Source of the DNA: Verrucomicrobiia bacterium
GTDB lineage: Bacteria > Verrucomicrobiota > Verrucomicrobiia > Limisphaerales > UBA8199
DNA: 57,793 nt
Direction of reading: 5' to 3'
Assembly: GCA_035946615.1 (NCBI GenBank)
Contig: DASYZB010000143.1
Coordinates: forward strand, 1-57,793
The notes beneath the pieces were generated by a model. The model was not told the origin of the DNA and did not search any database. It saw nothing but the letters and a program-made list of their open reading frames with translations. The translations under genes and the position numbers were made by a program. Within the stretch, counting starts at the first letter, position 1. Every line of letters begins with the position of its first letter. Shown here piece by piece: positions 15,583 through 23,474 of the stretch.

Positions 15583-15810
15583 ATTCAATTCCACGTTGAG
15601 GTTGTCCGTGGGGCACTGCGCCCCTTTAGAGATGATACCCGGCAACTCGAACGAAAGTTTCAACAAACGCGAGGAAAGAAGAAGAACCGCTGAATACCTT
15701 CGAAACACCGCTGACGTGGTGGGGACGCAAACACGCATTTGTTGATCGAGGGCGCGGCTTGCTTGCCAGCAGCAATGCACTCACGCTCCTTCCCCAAAGC
15801 TTGCACGCCG

Positions 15811-16266
15811 TCAGACGAGCAGCCGCGGGTCAAAAGCAAAATCCTCGGGCGTTCCGATAGAGATTTTCTTGAAATCAGGGTGGGCCGGGTTGAGCAGGTA
15901 ATTGGGTTCCCCCCATACGACGACGCTGGGCAAAGCCAGTATGGCGGAGCGTCCAGCTCGCACCCAGTCGTCGCCCAACTGCCTGGTGGAAACAGGGGGC
16001 GGCTCCGCGCGCCAATCTTTGGGCAAGCCGGTGAGAAATCTCTCAACCAGCGCGGCGTCAAACTCAATGGGTATCGCGACGTATCTGAACATGACAGGGG
16101 GATTCAGATGCACCAGGTTTTCCAGCGCCGCCAGAGACTTGGTGCTGCTGGCATAGACAACAGCCACCCCCCGGGAGTTCCACCGGCCACCGGTCTTGGC
16201 TGCTCCTTCACCTGAAAAGGCGGTGGCGGCGTGCTTCTCCTTGACGATACGCCAGGCTTCCAGCAT
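15811..16266 (-). CDS. RES-domain toxin
   Basis: RES toxins are ADP-ribosyltransferase-fold enzymes; characterised members degrade NAD+ or modify proteins when freed from their antitoxin. The 151-aa product has the family order: MLEAWRIVKEKHAATAFSG at the start, GGRWNSRGVAVVYAS with the conserved Arg/Gly cluster, LAALENLVHL with the conserved Glu, then WGEPNYLLNPAHPDF, the hallmark C-terminal NxxHPD segment. The ATG at 16266 overlaps the antitoxin stop by one base (TGATG), so the pair is coupled. Confidence 0.93.
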   Translation of the reverse strand: MLEAWRIVKEKHAATAFSGEGAAKTGGRWNSRGVAVVYASSTKSLAALENLVHLNPPVMFRYVAIPIEFDAALVERFLTGLPKDWRAEPPPVSTRQLGDDWVRAGRSAILALPSVVVWGEPNYLLNPAHPDFKKISIGTPEDFAFDPRLLV

Positions 16267-16772
16267 CAGGAATAAACCCCGTATTCGATGCGACCAAGCA
16301 AATCCTCGACCTCGCGCGCCCCGACCTCGGTCTCGGCATAGTCCAGAGGCACGGCGCCACCCAAACCGATTTGCGGCGAAGTCAGCCAAAGGCGGGCTGT
16401 CCCTTGGGTCTCGAAAACCTCCGTGGCTTTGCCCATCAGACGCGCAAACCTGACCAGCCGGTCGGACTCCTCTGGTTCCAGCCGCCCTTTGGCCATCCGC
16501 CGGTTCAGAGTGGCTCTGGAAATGCCGAGTTTTGGCGCGAGCCGTTCCATCGGGACACCCAAAAGGCCTTGCAGCACGGCTAACTCCCGGACTGCCAAAC
16601 CCTGCTGGATAACCTCAATGATGTTCGAGGCATTGACCTCTGCCTCTTTGATCTGTCCCTTCATCTCGCCTGAACCTCTACGTACAAAAAAGTTTACCAC
16701 GCCTATCTTGTTGAGATTTCCTGATGCGGTGGAATGCCTTTTCGTTTTGCGCTCAACACTTGTGTTGCTCAT
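16266..16772 (-). CDS. Xre/MbcA/ParS-type antitoxin (DUF2384)
   Basis: This is the antitoxin partner of the downstream RES toxin. The 168-aa frame has a helix-turn-helix-like Xre region in the middle (VPMERLAPKLGISRATLNRR, about residues 73-92). The C-terminal toxin-binding domain begins ESDRLVRFARLMGKATEVF and ends VEDLLGRIEYGVYS, the standard ending of this family. The N-terminal 36 residues are not conserved-looking, so an internal ATG near 16664 (MKGQIKEAE) may be the main start. The promoter lies so close that the transcript for the upstream ATG would be nearly leaderless. Confidence 0.92.
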   Translation of the reverse strand: MSNTSVERKTKRHSTASGNLNKIGVVNFFVRRGSGEMKGQIKEAEVNASNIIEVIQQGLAVRELAVLQGLLGVPMERLAPKLGISRATLNRRMAKGRLEPEESDRLVRFARLMGKATEVFETQGTARLWLTSPQIGLGGAVPLDYAETEVGAREVEDLLGRIEYGVYS

Positions 16773-16810
16773 TTGAGACTATTTATACAATCATTTGAAC
16801 CCATTGTCAA
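16769..16810 (-). promoter_or_regulatory. Sigma70 promoter and putative operator of the RES/Xre operon
   Basis: On the minus strand, -35 TTGACA (16805-16810) and -10 TATAAA (16782-16787) are separated by exactly 17 bp. Two copies of TCAAATGA (16791-16798 and 16769-16776) lie 22 bp apart, about two helical turns, one in the spacer and one over the likely start site. That is the layout expected for autorepression by the antitoxin. Confidence 0.82.
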
Positions 16811-17000
16811 GAAGCGATGAGCGACGAAGACATTCTAGTTCGGCCTGGGACTTGGAGCGGCGTTTACTTGTCGCTTTCACAGCATCAATTTGCCCTAAAT
16901 GCCGATCGGGTTTAATTCTGAATTTCCAACGCGACAAATTCCCCCCCCCCCAATGTCCCTCCCCACTTGAAGGCAAAGGCGCTCCGGTCTAGAGTAGCGC

Positions 17001-18866
17001 ATGGGAACATCGGGGAGAGCTTCAAACAGCCACTATAAGCCAATCGAGAACTACGGAATTATCGGGGACCTGCACACGGTTGCGCTGGTCGGCATGGACG
17101 GTTCGATTGACTTCATGTGTTTTCCCAATTTCGATTCGCCCACAATCTTCGCCGCGTTGCTGGATTATAAAAAGGGGGGCCGCTTTCAACTGGCGCCGCG
17201 GCTCAAAGGCGCGCGCCAGAAACAGCTCTACTTTCCAGACTCCAATATCCTCTTGAGCCGGTTCCTGTCGGATGAAGGCATAGGGGAAGTGTCTGATTTC
17301 ATGCCCATCATGGAACTGGGCCATGCCCATGACCTGGTTCGCCGGGCCAAGTGCATCCGAGGCGACATCCCATTTCAAATGGTGTGTGACCCTCGCTTTG
17401 ACTATGGCCGCGCCGGGCATCGAGTCGAAAAGAAACGAAACGAAGTGCTTTTCATCAGCCGCGGCGAAGACAAAACGGTTTTGCGCTTGCGCAGTGAAGT
17501 CCCTTTGCGCGTGGAAAATGGCGCTGCCACAGCCGAGTTCACCTTGCACTCAGGCCAAACTGCCGCCTTCGTGCTCGAAGATGTCCATGCCGGGGAAGGG
17601 GGGTCACCATCGGCGGCGCCCAATTATGTGACCGAGTCGTTTAAGCAAACGATGAATTACTGGCGGCAGTGGGTGCGCCAATCCCAATACCGAGGCCGCT
17701 GGCGCGAGGTGGTCAACCGGTCGGCTTTGACGCTCAAGCTGCTGACCTCAGCCGAACATGGTTCGATTGTTGCCGCCCCGACTTTTGGGCTGCCCGAAGA
17801 GATCGGCGGCGTGCGCAACTGGGATTACCGTTACACGTGGATTCGAGATGCGTCCTTTACCACCTATGCCTTGATGCGCTTAGGCTATACAGCAGAGGCG
17901 ACCGCCTTCATGCGCTGGATTGAAGCCCGTTGCGCTGAACTCAAACCCGGCTCGCCGCTCCAGGTCATGTATGGCCTGGATGGACGCCAGAATCTGCAGG
18001 AGACCGACTTGCGCCACTTCGAAGGCTACAAAAAGTCGCGCCCGGTTCGCATTGGCAACGGCGCATGCGACCAGCTTCAGCTCGATATCTATGGAGAGCT
18101 GATGGACTCGGTTTACATCTACAATAAATTCGGAGAGCTGATCTCGTATGATTTTTGGCTGAACCTGGTGGGCCTGATTGATTGGGTTTGCGCCAATTGG
18201 CAGCGGCCAGACGAAGGCATCTGGGAAGTGCGCGGAGGGCCTTACGAATTTCTCTACTCGAGGATCATGTGCTGGGTAGCGGTGGACCGCGGCCTGCGCC
18301 TGGCTCAAAAGCGCTCCTTCCCGGCCCCATTAGCCAAGTGGCGGGAAATCCGGGATCAGATTTACCGCCATGTTTATCAAAACTTCTGGGACTCGGAATT
18401 GCGCAGCTTCGTGCAGTACAAGGGCTCGAAAGCGGTGGATGCGGCGGCGCTGTTGATGCCCTTGATGAAGTTCATCGGGCCTAATGACCCGCGCTGGCGC
18501 TCGACTCTTGACTTCATTAATAGCAACCTGGTCGAGGATTCGCTGGTTTATCGCTATAATGTCATGAAAGGAGCCAACACGGGCTTTCCTGGCCGCGAAG
18601 GCACCTTCTCGATGTGCTCATTTTGGAATGTCGAATGCCTCGCCCGCGCCGGTGACTTCAAATTGTCGCGGTTTTATTTCGAAAAAACCCTGGGGTATGC
18701 CAACCACTTGGGATTGTATTCAGAAGAACTCGGCCTCAATGGGCAGCAGTTGGGCAATTTCCCGCAGGCATTCACGCATCTGGGCTTGATCAGCGCCGCT
18801 TACTATCTTGACCGCTCACTGGACAAGCAGCAGACGGCCAAGGATGGCCCGTCTTTGGCAATGTAA
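17001..18866 (+). CDS. Glycoside hydrolase family 15 protein (glucoamylase/trehalase-like)
   Basis: This 621-aa protein has the two-domain bacterial GH15 form. The N-terminal beta-sandwich domain begins PIENYGIIGDLHTVALVG and GSIDFMCFPNFDSPTIFAAL. The (alpha/alpha)6 barrel begins near residue 255 with GLPEEIGGVRNWDYRYTWIR. Further motifs are GRQNLQETDL and the late LYSEELGLNGQQLGNFPQAF, which carries the catalytic Glu. There is no signal peptide, so it is probably cytoplasmic, acting on glycogen-type glucans or trehalose. The exact substrate cannot be read from sequence. It stands alone. Confidence 0.93.
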   Translation: MGTSGRASNSHYKPIENYGIIGDLHTVALVGMDGSIDFMCFPNFDSPTIFAALLDYKKGGRFQLAPRLKGARQKQLYFPDSNILLSRFLSDEGIGEVSDFMPIMELGHAHDLVRRAKCIRGDIPFQMVCDPRFDYGRAGHRVEKKRNEVLFISRGEDKTVLRLRSEVPLRVENGAATAEFTLHSGQTAAFVLEDVHAGEGGSPSAAPNYVTESFKQTMNYWRQWVRQSQYRGRWREVVNRSALTLKLLTSAEHGSIVAAPTFGLPEEIGGVRNWDYRYTWIRDASFTTYALMRLGYTAEATAFMRWIEARCAELKPGSPLQVMYGLDGRQNLQETDLRHFEGYKKSRPVRIGNGACDQLQLDIYGELMDSVYIYNKFGELISYDFWLNLVGLIDWVCANWQRPDEGIWEVRGGPYEFLYSRIMCWVAVDRGLRLAQKRSFPAPLAKWREIRDQIYRHVYQNFWDSELRSFVQYKGSKAVDAAALLMPLMKFIGPNDPRWRSTLDFINSNLVEDSLVYRYNVMKGANTGFPGREGTFSMCSFWNVECLARAGDFKLSRFYFEKTLGYANHLGLYSEELGLNGQQLGNFPQAFTHLGLISAAYYLDRSLDKQQTAKDGPSLAM

Positions 18867-18886
18867 CCAGGAACGCCGGCCAAGCG

Positions 18887-19003
18887 TCAATCGTTAGGCA
18901 CCCAGCCTTTGCCAGGGATGTACTCGCGGCTGCCAGAATGGGAAGCGCAACCTCCCGCCAATAGGGCGGCTGCCAATATCAAGAGCAGACAAAATTTTGA
19001 CAT
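18887..19003 (-). CDS. 38-aa lipoprotein (small ORF)
   Basis: Translating the minus strand from the ATG at 19003 gives a 38-aa peptide: a basic start (MSKFC), a hydrophobic run, a lipobox LAGGC at residues 15-19, then SREYIPGKGWVPND and a stop. A complete lipoprotein signal with an immediate short hydrophilic tail is unlikely by chance. It is too short for usual gene callers. It resembles entericidin-sized lipoproteins only in plan, and its function is unknown. It lies between GH15 and yqgE on the opposite strand, starting 58 bp before yqgE. Confidence 0.75.
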   Translation of the reverse strand: MSKFCLLLILAAALLAGGCASHSGSREYIPGKGWVPND

Positions 19004-19061
19004 GACCGCACTTTAAATCCAGATTGCAAACAGGGCAAGCTGGTAGGGAACGCGTGATATT

Positions 19062-19622
19062 ATGCCTGAAACTGAGAAATCGCTAAAGGGCCAGTTGCTG
19101 CTGGACAGCGGCCAATTGCAGGGCTCCTTTTTCCAGCGAACGGTAGTCCTGATCTGCCAGCACGATGCGGACGGAGCGTTTGGCCTGATCCTGAATCGGG
19201 CGGCTGGCAGCAAAGCCGGGGAGATGATCGTGGCGGACCTGCCCGAGACGCTGAAGGCCTGCCCCTTGTTCTTGGGCGGCCCTGTCCAGCCATCCGCGTT
19301 GAGTTTCCTGCACAGCGACTCCTTTATTCCAGACGCCAATGTGATGGCCAATTTGAGCCTGGGACACTCGCTCGACAGCCTGGTCGAAATCGGAGATTCG
19401 TTTTCACCAACACAGCAAATCAAGATGTTCGCCGGGTACGCCGGGTGGAGCGCCGGCCAGCTCGAAGACGAACTCAAACGCGATGCCTGGCTCACCCACC
19501 CGGCCTCACTGGACTTGATCTTCGATAGCCAGCCCGACCAGCTCTGGCAAAAAATCCTGCGCCAAAAAGGTTGGAAATACCGGCTCCTGTCCCAGATGCC
19601 GGAGGATTTGTCGCTAAATTAG
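19062..19622 (+). CDS. YqgE/AlgH family protein
   Basis: This 186-aa member of the YqgE/AlgH family (DUF179) begins SLKGQLLLDSGQLQGSFFQR. It continues RTVVLICQHDADGAFGLILN and FLGGPVQPSALSFLHS, then FAGYAGWSAGQLEDELKRDAW, the most conserved family segment. The biochemical role is not established. The ATG at 19062 is the family start. It lies 148 bp upstream of nuoB in the same direction and may be cotranscribed with it. Confidence 0.93.
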   Translation: MPETEKSLKGQLLLDSGQLQGSFFQRTVVLICQHDADGAFGLILNRAAGSKAGEMIVADLPETLKACPLFLGGPVQPSALSFLHSDSFIPDANVMANLSLGHSLDSLVEIGDSFSPTQQIKMFAGYAGWSAGQLEDELKRDAWLTHPASLDLIFDSQPDQLWQKILRQKGWKYRLLSQMPEDLSLN

Positions 19623-19770
19623 TCCGGCCATCGGCCTCAACGCTCCTAGCTCGCCAGAACTCGCGCCGTGCTTGACCTCAATTATGCCAACTCGGGAAAT
19701 TCAACTTGCCTGGGTTTTGCGGGGTGATTAGGTTTCAGGGGCGAAGCCAAATCCCGGCTTTGCTGTCCCT

Positions 19771-20277
19771 ATGAATGTGCAAACGGAAATCGGCTATAAT
19801 TCAAAGGTCGAAGGCGACGTGGTAGTCACCCGCCTGGATGCGGCCATCAATTGGTTCCGCAAGAACTCGCTCTGGCCGATGCCGATGGGCTTGGCCTGCT
19901 GCGCCATCGAATTGATGGCCACGGGCGCCAGCCGGTTCGATATTTCCAGGTTCGGCTCGGAGGTGATGCGTTTTTCCCCGCGTCAATCGGATGTGATGAT
20001 CGTCGCGGGAACAGTGACTTACAAAATGGCCCTGGCGGTCCAGCGGATTTACGAGCAGATGACTGACCCCAAATGGGTGATTGCGATGGGGGCTTGCGCG
20101 TCGAGCGGCGGGATGTACCGCAGCTACTCGGTACTGCAGGGGGTGGATAACATTGTGCCTGTTGACGTGTATATTGGCGGGTGCCCGCCGCGGCCCGAGG
20201 CCTTGCTGGATGCGCTGATAAAGCTCCAGGCCAAAGTCGCCCGCGAACCGGTGCTCGCAACGCTGAAGGTGGCCTGA
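19771..20277 (+). CDS. nuoB: NADH-quinone oxidoreductase subunit B
   Basis: NuoB holds cluster N2, the last iron-sulfur centre before quinone in complex I. The 168-aa product shows the four ligands C43 and C44 (GLACCAIE), C109 (GACASSGG) and C138 ([10 protein letters not shown]), with spacing identical to the E. coli protein. It is the first gene of the nuo operon here; the 148 bp before it are too short to hold nuoA. The start is set by family alignment. The gap to nuoC is 170 bp and contains a palindromic repeat unit. Confidence 0.97.
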   Translation: MNVQTEIGYNSKVEGDVVVTRLDAAINWFRKNSLWPMPMGLACCAIELMATGASRFDISRFGSEVMRFSPRQSDVMIVAGTVTYKMALAVQRIYEQMTDPKWVIAMGACASSGGMYRSYSVLQGVDNIVPVDVYIGGCPPRPEALLDALIKLQAKVAREPVLATLKVA

Positions 20278-20352
20278 ACTGGGGATACAGGTGAAACCGC
20301 ACCGCGATAATCGATTCGGTTCCTCTGAGAATCCGAATGCAGCCGTTCAGCC

Positions 20353-20431
20353 GTCCCTTCGGGACTCGTCTGCTTGCGGGCCAATTCCCAACGCTGAAGT
20401 GTTGGGCATTATCCGATGTCCCTCCGGGACA
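20353..20431. repeat. Three-hairpin palindromic repeat unit in the nuoB-nuoC gap
   Basis: Three palindromes follow each other: GTCCCTTCGGGAC at 20353-20365, a CCCAACGCT / AGTGTTGGG hairpin at 20387-20406, and TGTCCCTCCGGGACA at 20417-20431. The same three, in the same order, recur twice in the nuoE-nuoF gap. The unit ends 16 bp before the nuoC start, so the nuoC ribosome site lies at its edge. Confidence 0.85.
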
Positions 20432-20447
20432 TTATCCGGGTCCTACA

Positions 20448-21185
20448 ATGAGTGATACGACTTCAACGCCCAAGCCTGCGTCCGCACCTGCAGGCGGCCC
20501 CGCAAAGCCTGAGAGCCCCGCCGCAGGATTGGCGCGCCAACTCAAGGCCAGATTTGACCAGTGGATTTCTGAACCCATCGAATTCCGAGGCGAGCTCACG
20601 CTGAAAGTCTCAGATGTCGAGCGGATGCCGGAGATTTGCGCGGTGGCAAGGAACGAAATGGGTTTTGATTACCTGGTAGATATCACCAGCATCGATAATT
20701 ATGGCGAGGACCCGCGGTTCACGCTGGTTTTTCACCTCTACGGCTATGGCCATCGCCAGTACCTGCGCCTCAAGGCCGAATTGAGCGAGGAAAAAGGCGA
20801 GGCACCGACGCTCACGGGTATCTGGCGCACCGCAGATTGGCACGAGCGCGAGATTTACGACATGATGGGCATCCGCTTCCGCGGGCACCCCGACCTGCGC
20901 CGGATTCTGATGTGGGAAGGCTACCCTTATTTTCCGTTGCGGAAGGATTTTCCATTGGCCGGAAAGCCGAGTGAGATGCCCGAGGTTGCATTCACCGAAC
21001 CGGCGCCGCTGGCGGGCGGACCGTTCGTCACCATCGCGGGCGGTAAAGACGCGCTCTCACGCGAACCTCGGGTGCGAATCCCGGAAACGGATGCTATCGC
21101 GCTGAACGCGCGAGTCGAACGCCGCAGAGACATCCGGGGCGCGCACGGCCACAGCCACGGGCCTGGACCAATCCCGAAGAAATGA
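20448..21185 (+). CDS. nuoC: NADH-quinone oxidoreductase subunit C
   Basis: NuoC is a peripheral-arm subunit that packs against NuoB and NuoD. The 245-aa product has a Pro/Ala-rich extension of about 30 residues, then the 30-kDa subunit fold with FDYLVDITSIDNYGEDPRF. The signature TADWHEREIYDMMGIRFRGH is followed by DLRRILMWEGYPYFPLRKDF. The C-terminal 40 residues extend beyond the usual end and finish with a His-rich GAHGHSHGPGP that might bind metal. I chose the ATG at 20448; the open frame upstream to 20337 runs through the repeat. It is separate from nuoD (18-bp gap), not fused. Confidence 0.95.
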   Translation: MSDTTSTPKPASAPAGGPAKPESPAAGLARQLKARFDQWISEPIEFRGELTLKVSDVERMPEICAVARNEMGFDYLVDITSIDNYGEDPRFTLVFHLYGYGHRQYLRLKAELSEEKGEAPTLTGIWRTADWHEREIYDMMGIRFRGHPDLRRILMWEGYPYFPLRKDFPLAGKPSEMPEVAFTEPAPLAGGPFVTIAGGKDALSREPRVRIPETDAIALNARVERRRDIRGAHGHSHGPGPIPKK

Positions 21186-21203
21186 TTCTTCCGTTGCGCC
21201 ACG

Positions 21204-22484
21204 ATGAGTGAAGAACGACATGTCGCGTTTACTGATACGGCTGGCAGAACCGCCGAGGCGTTGCGCACTCTGAATCAGCCGGCCCCGGCCAATACATCTT
21301 CCGCTGATCTGCCGGGTGAGAAAATGGTCCTGAACATGGGCCCGTCGCACCCGGCCACGCATGGTGTTTTGCGCATTGTGCTCGAACTGGACGGCGAGAT
21401 TATCACAAAGGCCATGCCGGATGTGGGTTTTCTTCATCGCGGAGATGAAAAGATAGCGGAGAACATGACTTACACCCAGTTCATTCCTTATACGGATCGA
21501 CTGGATTACCTGGCCCCGCTGGCCAACAATGTTGCCTACGTACTGGCTGTTGAGAAACTGCTGGGCATTGATCGGCAGTTGCCCCCCCGCTGCCAGTTCA
21601 TTCGGGTCATTTGCTGCGAACTGGCCCGGGTCGCTTCCCATCTTTTGGGTTTGGGGTCCTTTGCCATGGATGTGGGCGCAATGACCGTGTTTCTGCACAC
21701 ATTCACGGAGCGCGAAAAGACTTACAACCTATGCGAATCGCTCACCGGCGCGCGCTTTACGACCAGCTACACGCGCATTGGGGGCTTGTCCCGTGACCTG
21801 CCGCCCGGCTGGGTCGAGCAGTGCCGAAGATTCTGCAATGAAGTGGTGGTGAACATCGATGAGACCGAAACGCTTCTGAGCCGGAACCGCATCTTTGCGG
21901 ATCGCACGCAGGGCGTTGGGGTCATTTCGCGCCAGGACGCCATCGATTTCGGCTTGAGCGGCCCCAACCTGCGCGGCAGCGGTGTCGAGCACGATTTGCG
22001 CAAGGTCCAGCCATACCTGGTGTACGATCAGCTCGATTTTGAAGTGCCAATAGGATCAAAGGGCGATTGCTACGATCGTTATTTGTGCCGCATCGAGGAG
22101 ATGCGCCAGAGCGTGCGGATTCTTCACCAATGCCTGGACAAGCTCCCGGGCGGGCCGGTCAATGTGCCGGATGGCAAGATCGTCCTGCCGCCCAAGGACC
22201 GCGTGCTGACGCGGATGGAGGAATTGATTCATCATTTTATCAATGTAACCCAAGGCGTTAACGCGCCGCCCGGAGAGGTCTATTTCGCGCATGAAAATCC
22301 CAAGGGCGAACTTGGTTTCTACATCAACAGCAAAGGCGGGGGCACGCCGCACCGGTTGAAAATCCGCTCCCCTTCCTTCGTCAACCTGAGCATCCTTTCG
22401 CATCTGTTGCCCGGCCATATGGTCAGTGACATCGTCGCGATTTTGGGCTCATTCGATTTTGTTATGGGGGAATGCGACCGCTGA
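21204..22484 (+). CDS. nuoD: NADH-quinone oxidoreductase subunit D
   Basis: NuoD is the 49-kDa subunit that forms the quinone site with NuoB. The 426-aa product has MGPSHPATHGVLRIVLELDG (with the quinone-site His), LDYLAPLANNVAYVLAVEKL, SHLLGLGSFAMDVGAMTVFL and the C-terminal ending GSFDFVMGECDR. The first 40 residues form a variable extension. The length is normal for the family. It overlaps nuoE by 13 bp. Confidence 0.97.
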   Translation: MSEERHVAFTDTAGRTAEALRTLNQPAPANTSSADLPGEKMVLNMGPSHPATHGVLRIVLELDGEIITKAMPDVGFLHRGDEKIAENMTYTQFIPYTDRLDYLAPLANNVAYVLAVEKLLGIDRQLPPRCQFIRVICCELARVASHLLGLGSFAMDVGAMTVFLHTFTEREKTYNLCESLTGARFTTSYTRIGGLSRDLPPGWVEQCRRFCNEVVVNIDETETLLSRNRIFADRTQGVGVISRQDAIDFGLSGPNLRGSGVEHDLRKVQPYLVYDQLDFEVPIGSKGDCYDRYLCRIEEMRQSVRILHQCLDKLPGGPVNVPDGKIVLPPKDRVLTRMEELIHHFINVTQGVNAPPGEVYFAHENPKGELGFYINSKGGGTPHRLKIRSPSFVNLSILSHLLPGHMVSDIVAILGSFDFVMGECDR

Positions 22485-23041
22485 AATCTATGCAGCCGGA
22501 GATTCAAATCAATCTACCTAACGAACAGGCGATACCGGACCCGCTCGTGGAACAGCCGGACTTCGCTGTCCCGGCTGCTTTGGCGGCTGAGATTGATGAG
22601 ATCATCACCCGCTATCCCAAAAAGCGAAGCGCCTCGCTGATGCTGCTGCACGCAATTCAGGAGCGTTTTGGCTTTATTTCGCGGCAGGCGGTGGAATGGA
22701 TCGCCACAAAATTGGAGCTGCAGCCGATCAATATCTATGAGCTGGTCACTTTTTACCCAATGTTCCACCAGCAACCGGTGGGGCGCCATCACCTGCGAGT
22801 CTGCCGTACCTTGAGTTGCGCCCTGGGCGGTTCCTACAGGCTGCACGAACACTTGTGCGCCCGGCTTGGCCTGGACCCCCATGGCCATGGTCCACAAACC
22901 ACCAAGGACGGCAAGTTCACGGTCGAGTTTGTTGAATGCCTTGCCAGTTGCGGCACCGCCCCGGTGATGATGTGCAATGAGGCGTTTTACGAGGGCGTTT
23001 CGGAAAAAAAGGCGGATGAAATCGTGGGGGGGTGCAAGTGA
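22472..23041 (+). CDS. nuoE: NADH-quinone oxidoreductase subunit E
   Basis: NuoE is the 24-kDa subunit with [2Fe-2S] cluster N1a in the NADH-oxidising module. In the 189-aa product the ligands are in CRTLSC (C-x4-C) and ECLASC (C-x3-C). The N-terminal helical domain includes RSASLMLLHAIQERFGFISR. A GGGGGA lies next to the ATG at 22472, and an ATG at 22490 is an alternative. The gene ends 8 bp before the 3' end of an antisense tRNA-Gln gene, and the operon resumes with nuoF only 433 bp later. Confidence 0.95.
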   Translation: MRPLKSMQPEIQINLPNEQAIPDPLVEQPDFAVPAALAAEIDEIITRYPKKRSASLMLLHAIQERFGFISRQAVEWIATKLELQPINIYELVTFYPMFHQQPVGRHHLRVCRTLSCALGGSYRLHEHLCARLGLDPHGHGPQTTKDGKFTVEFVECLASCGTAPVMMCNEAFYEGVSEKKADEIVGGCK

Positions 23042-23049
23042 AGAGGAGT

Positions 23050-23123
23050 TGGCTGCCCGACATGGATTTGAACCATGACAAACAGATCCAGAGTCTGCTG
23101 TGCTACCGTTACACCATCGGGCA
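23050..23123 (-). tRNA. tRNA-Gln (anticodon CUG)
   Basis: Read on the minus strand, the acceptor arm TGCCCGA (23117-23123) pairs with TCGGGCA (23054-23060). A discriminator G and an encoded CCA follow at 23050-23053. The anticodon arm GCAGA/TCTGT encloses the loop CTCTGGA, giving CTG, which reads CAG (Gln). The T arm contains GGTTCAAAT. The whole is 74 bases. It lies antisense within the nuo operon between nuoE and nuoF, and is transcribed against it. Confidence 0.93.
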
Positions 23124-23222
23124 AACGAGCGCTTCTAAGGTAGGATGTACCCTCCAGGAGTCAAGGCTGGCGGGGCGCTTGAGTCCGGTCTTAAAACCTC
23201 GGCGCGCAGACTTCAAGGCTGC

Positions 23223-23418
23223 TGTCCCGGAGGGACATCCGACAATAGCCCAACGTTTCAACGTTGGGGAGGCGGTGTGGGACCTACTAGTCCCGAAGGG
23301 ACGGCTGAATCCGAACTCTTTCACCCTCTATTCATCCGTGCCTTCGGGACTAACCGTCGCCCCCGACGTCCATCCAATGCTGAAGCGTTGGGCTATTCCC
23401 AACCATCCCTCCGGGATG
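23223..23418. repeat. Inverted pair of three-hairpin repeat units in the nuoE-nuoF gap
   Basis: The first unit is inverted relative to the nuoB-nuoC copy: TGTCCCGGAGGGACA at 23223-23237, a CCCAACGT / ACGTTGGG hairpin near 23249-23268, and AGTCCCGAAGGGAC at 23289-23302. The second is in direct order: GTGCCTTCGGGAC ending at 23350, CCAATGCTGAAGCGTTGG near 23373-23391, and CATCCCTCCGGGATG near 23404-23418. Together they fill most of the 351 bp between the tRNA gene and nuoF. No gene is supported in that stretch. Confidence 0.85.
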
Positions 23419-23474
23419 ACTTCTGGGATGACTGAGCTTCCTGCCATGCCAGTTTTCGACTTGAGTCCTTAACC

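Noticed and set aside
16937-16950. Poly-C run before the GH15 gene as a phase-variable promoter switch
   Set aside because: A C tract is present, but no -35/-10 elements flank it, and a single sequence cannot show length variation.
20337-20447. N-terminal extension of nuoC
   Set aside because: These codons lie in the repeat unit; the family start and cleaner context are at 20448.
23032-23472. 146-codon frame between nuoE and nuoF
   Set aside because: It runs through the antisense tRNA-Gln gene and the palindromic repeats, so the open frame is incidental.
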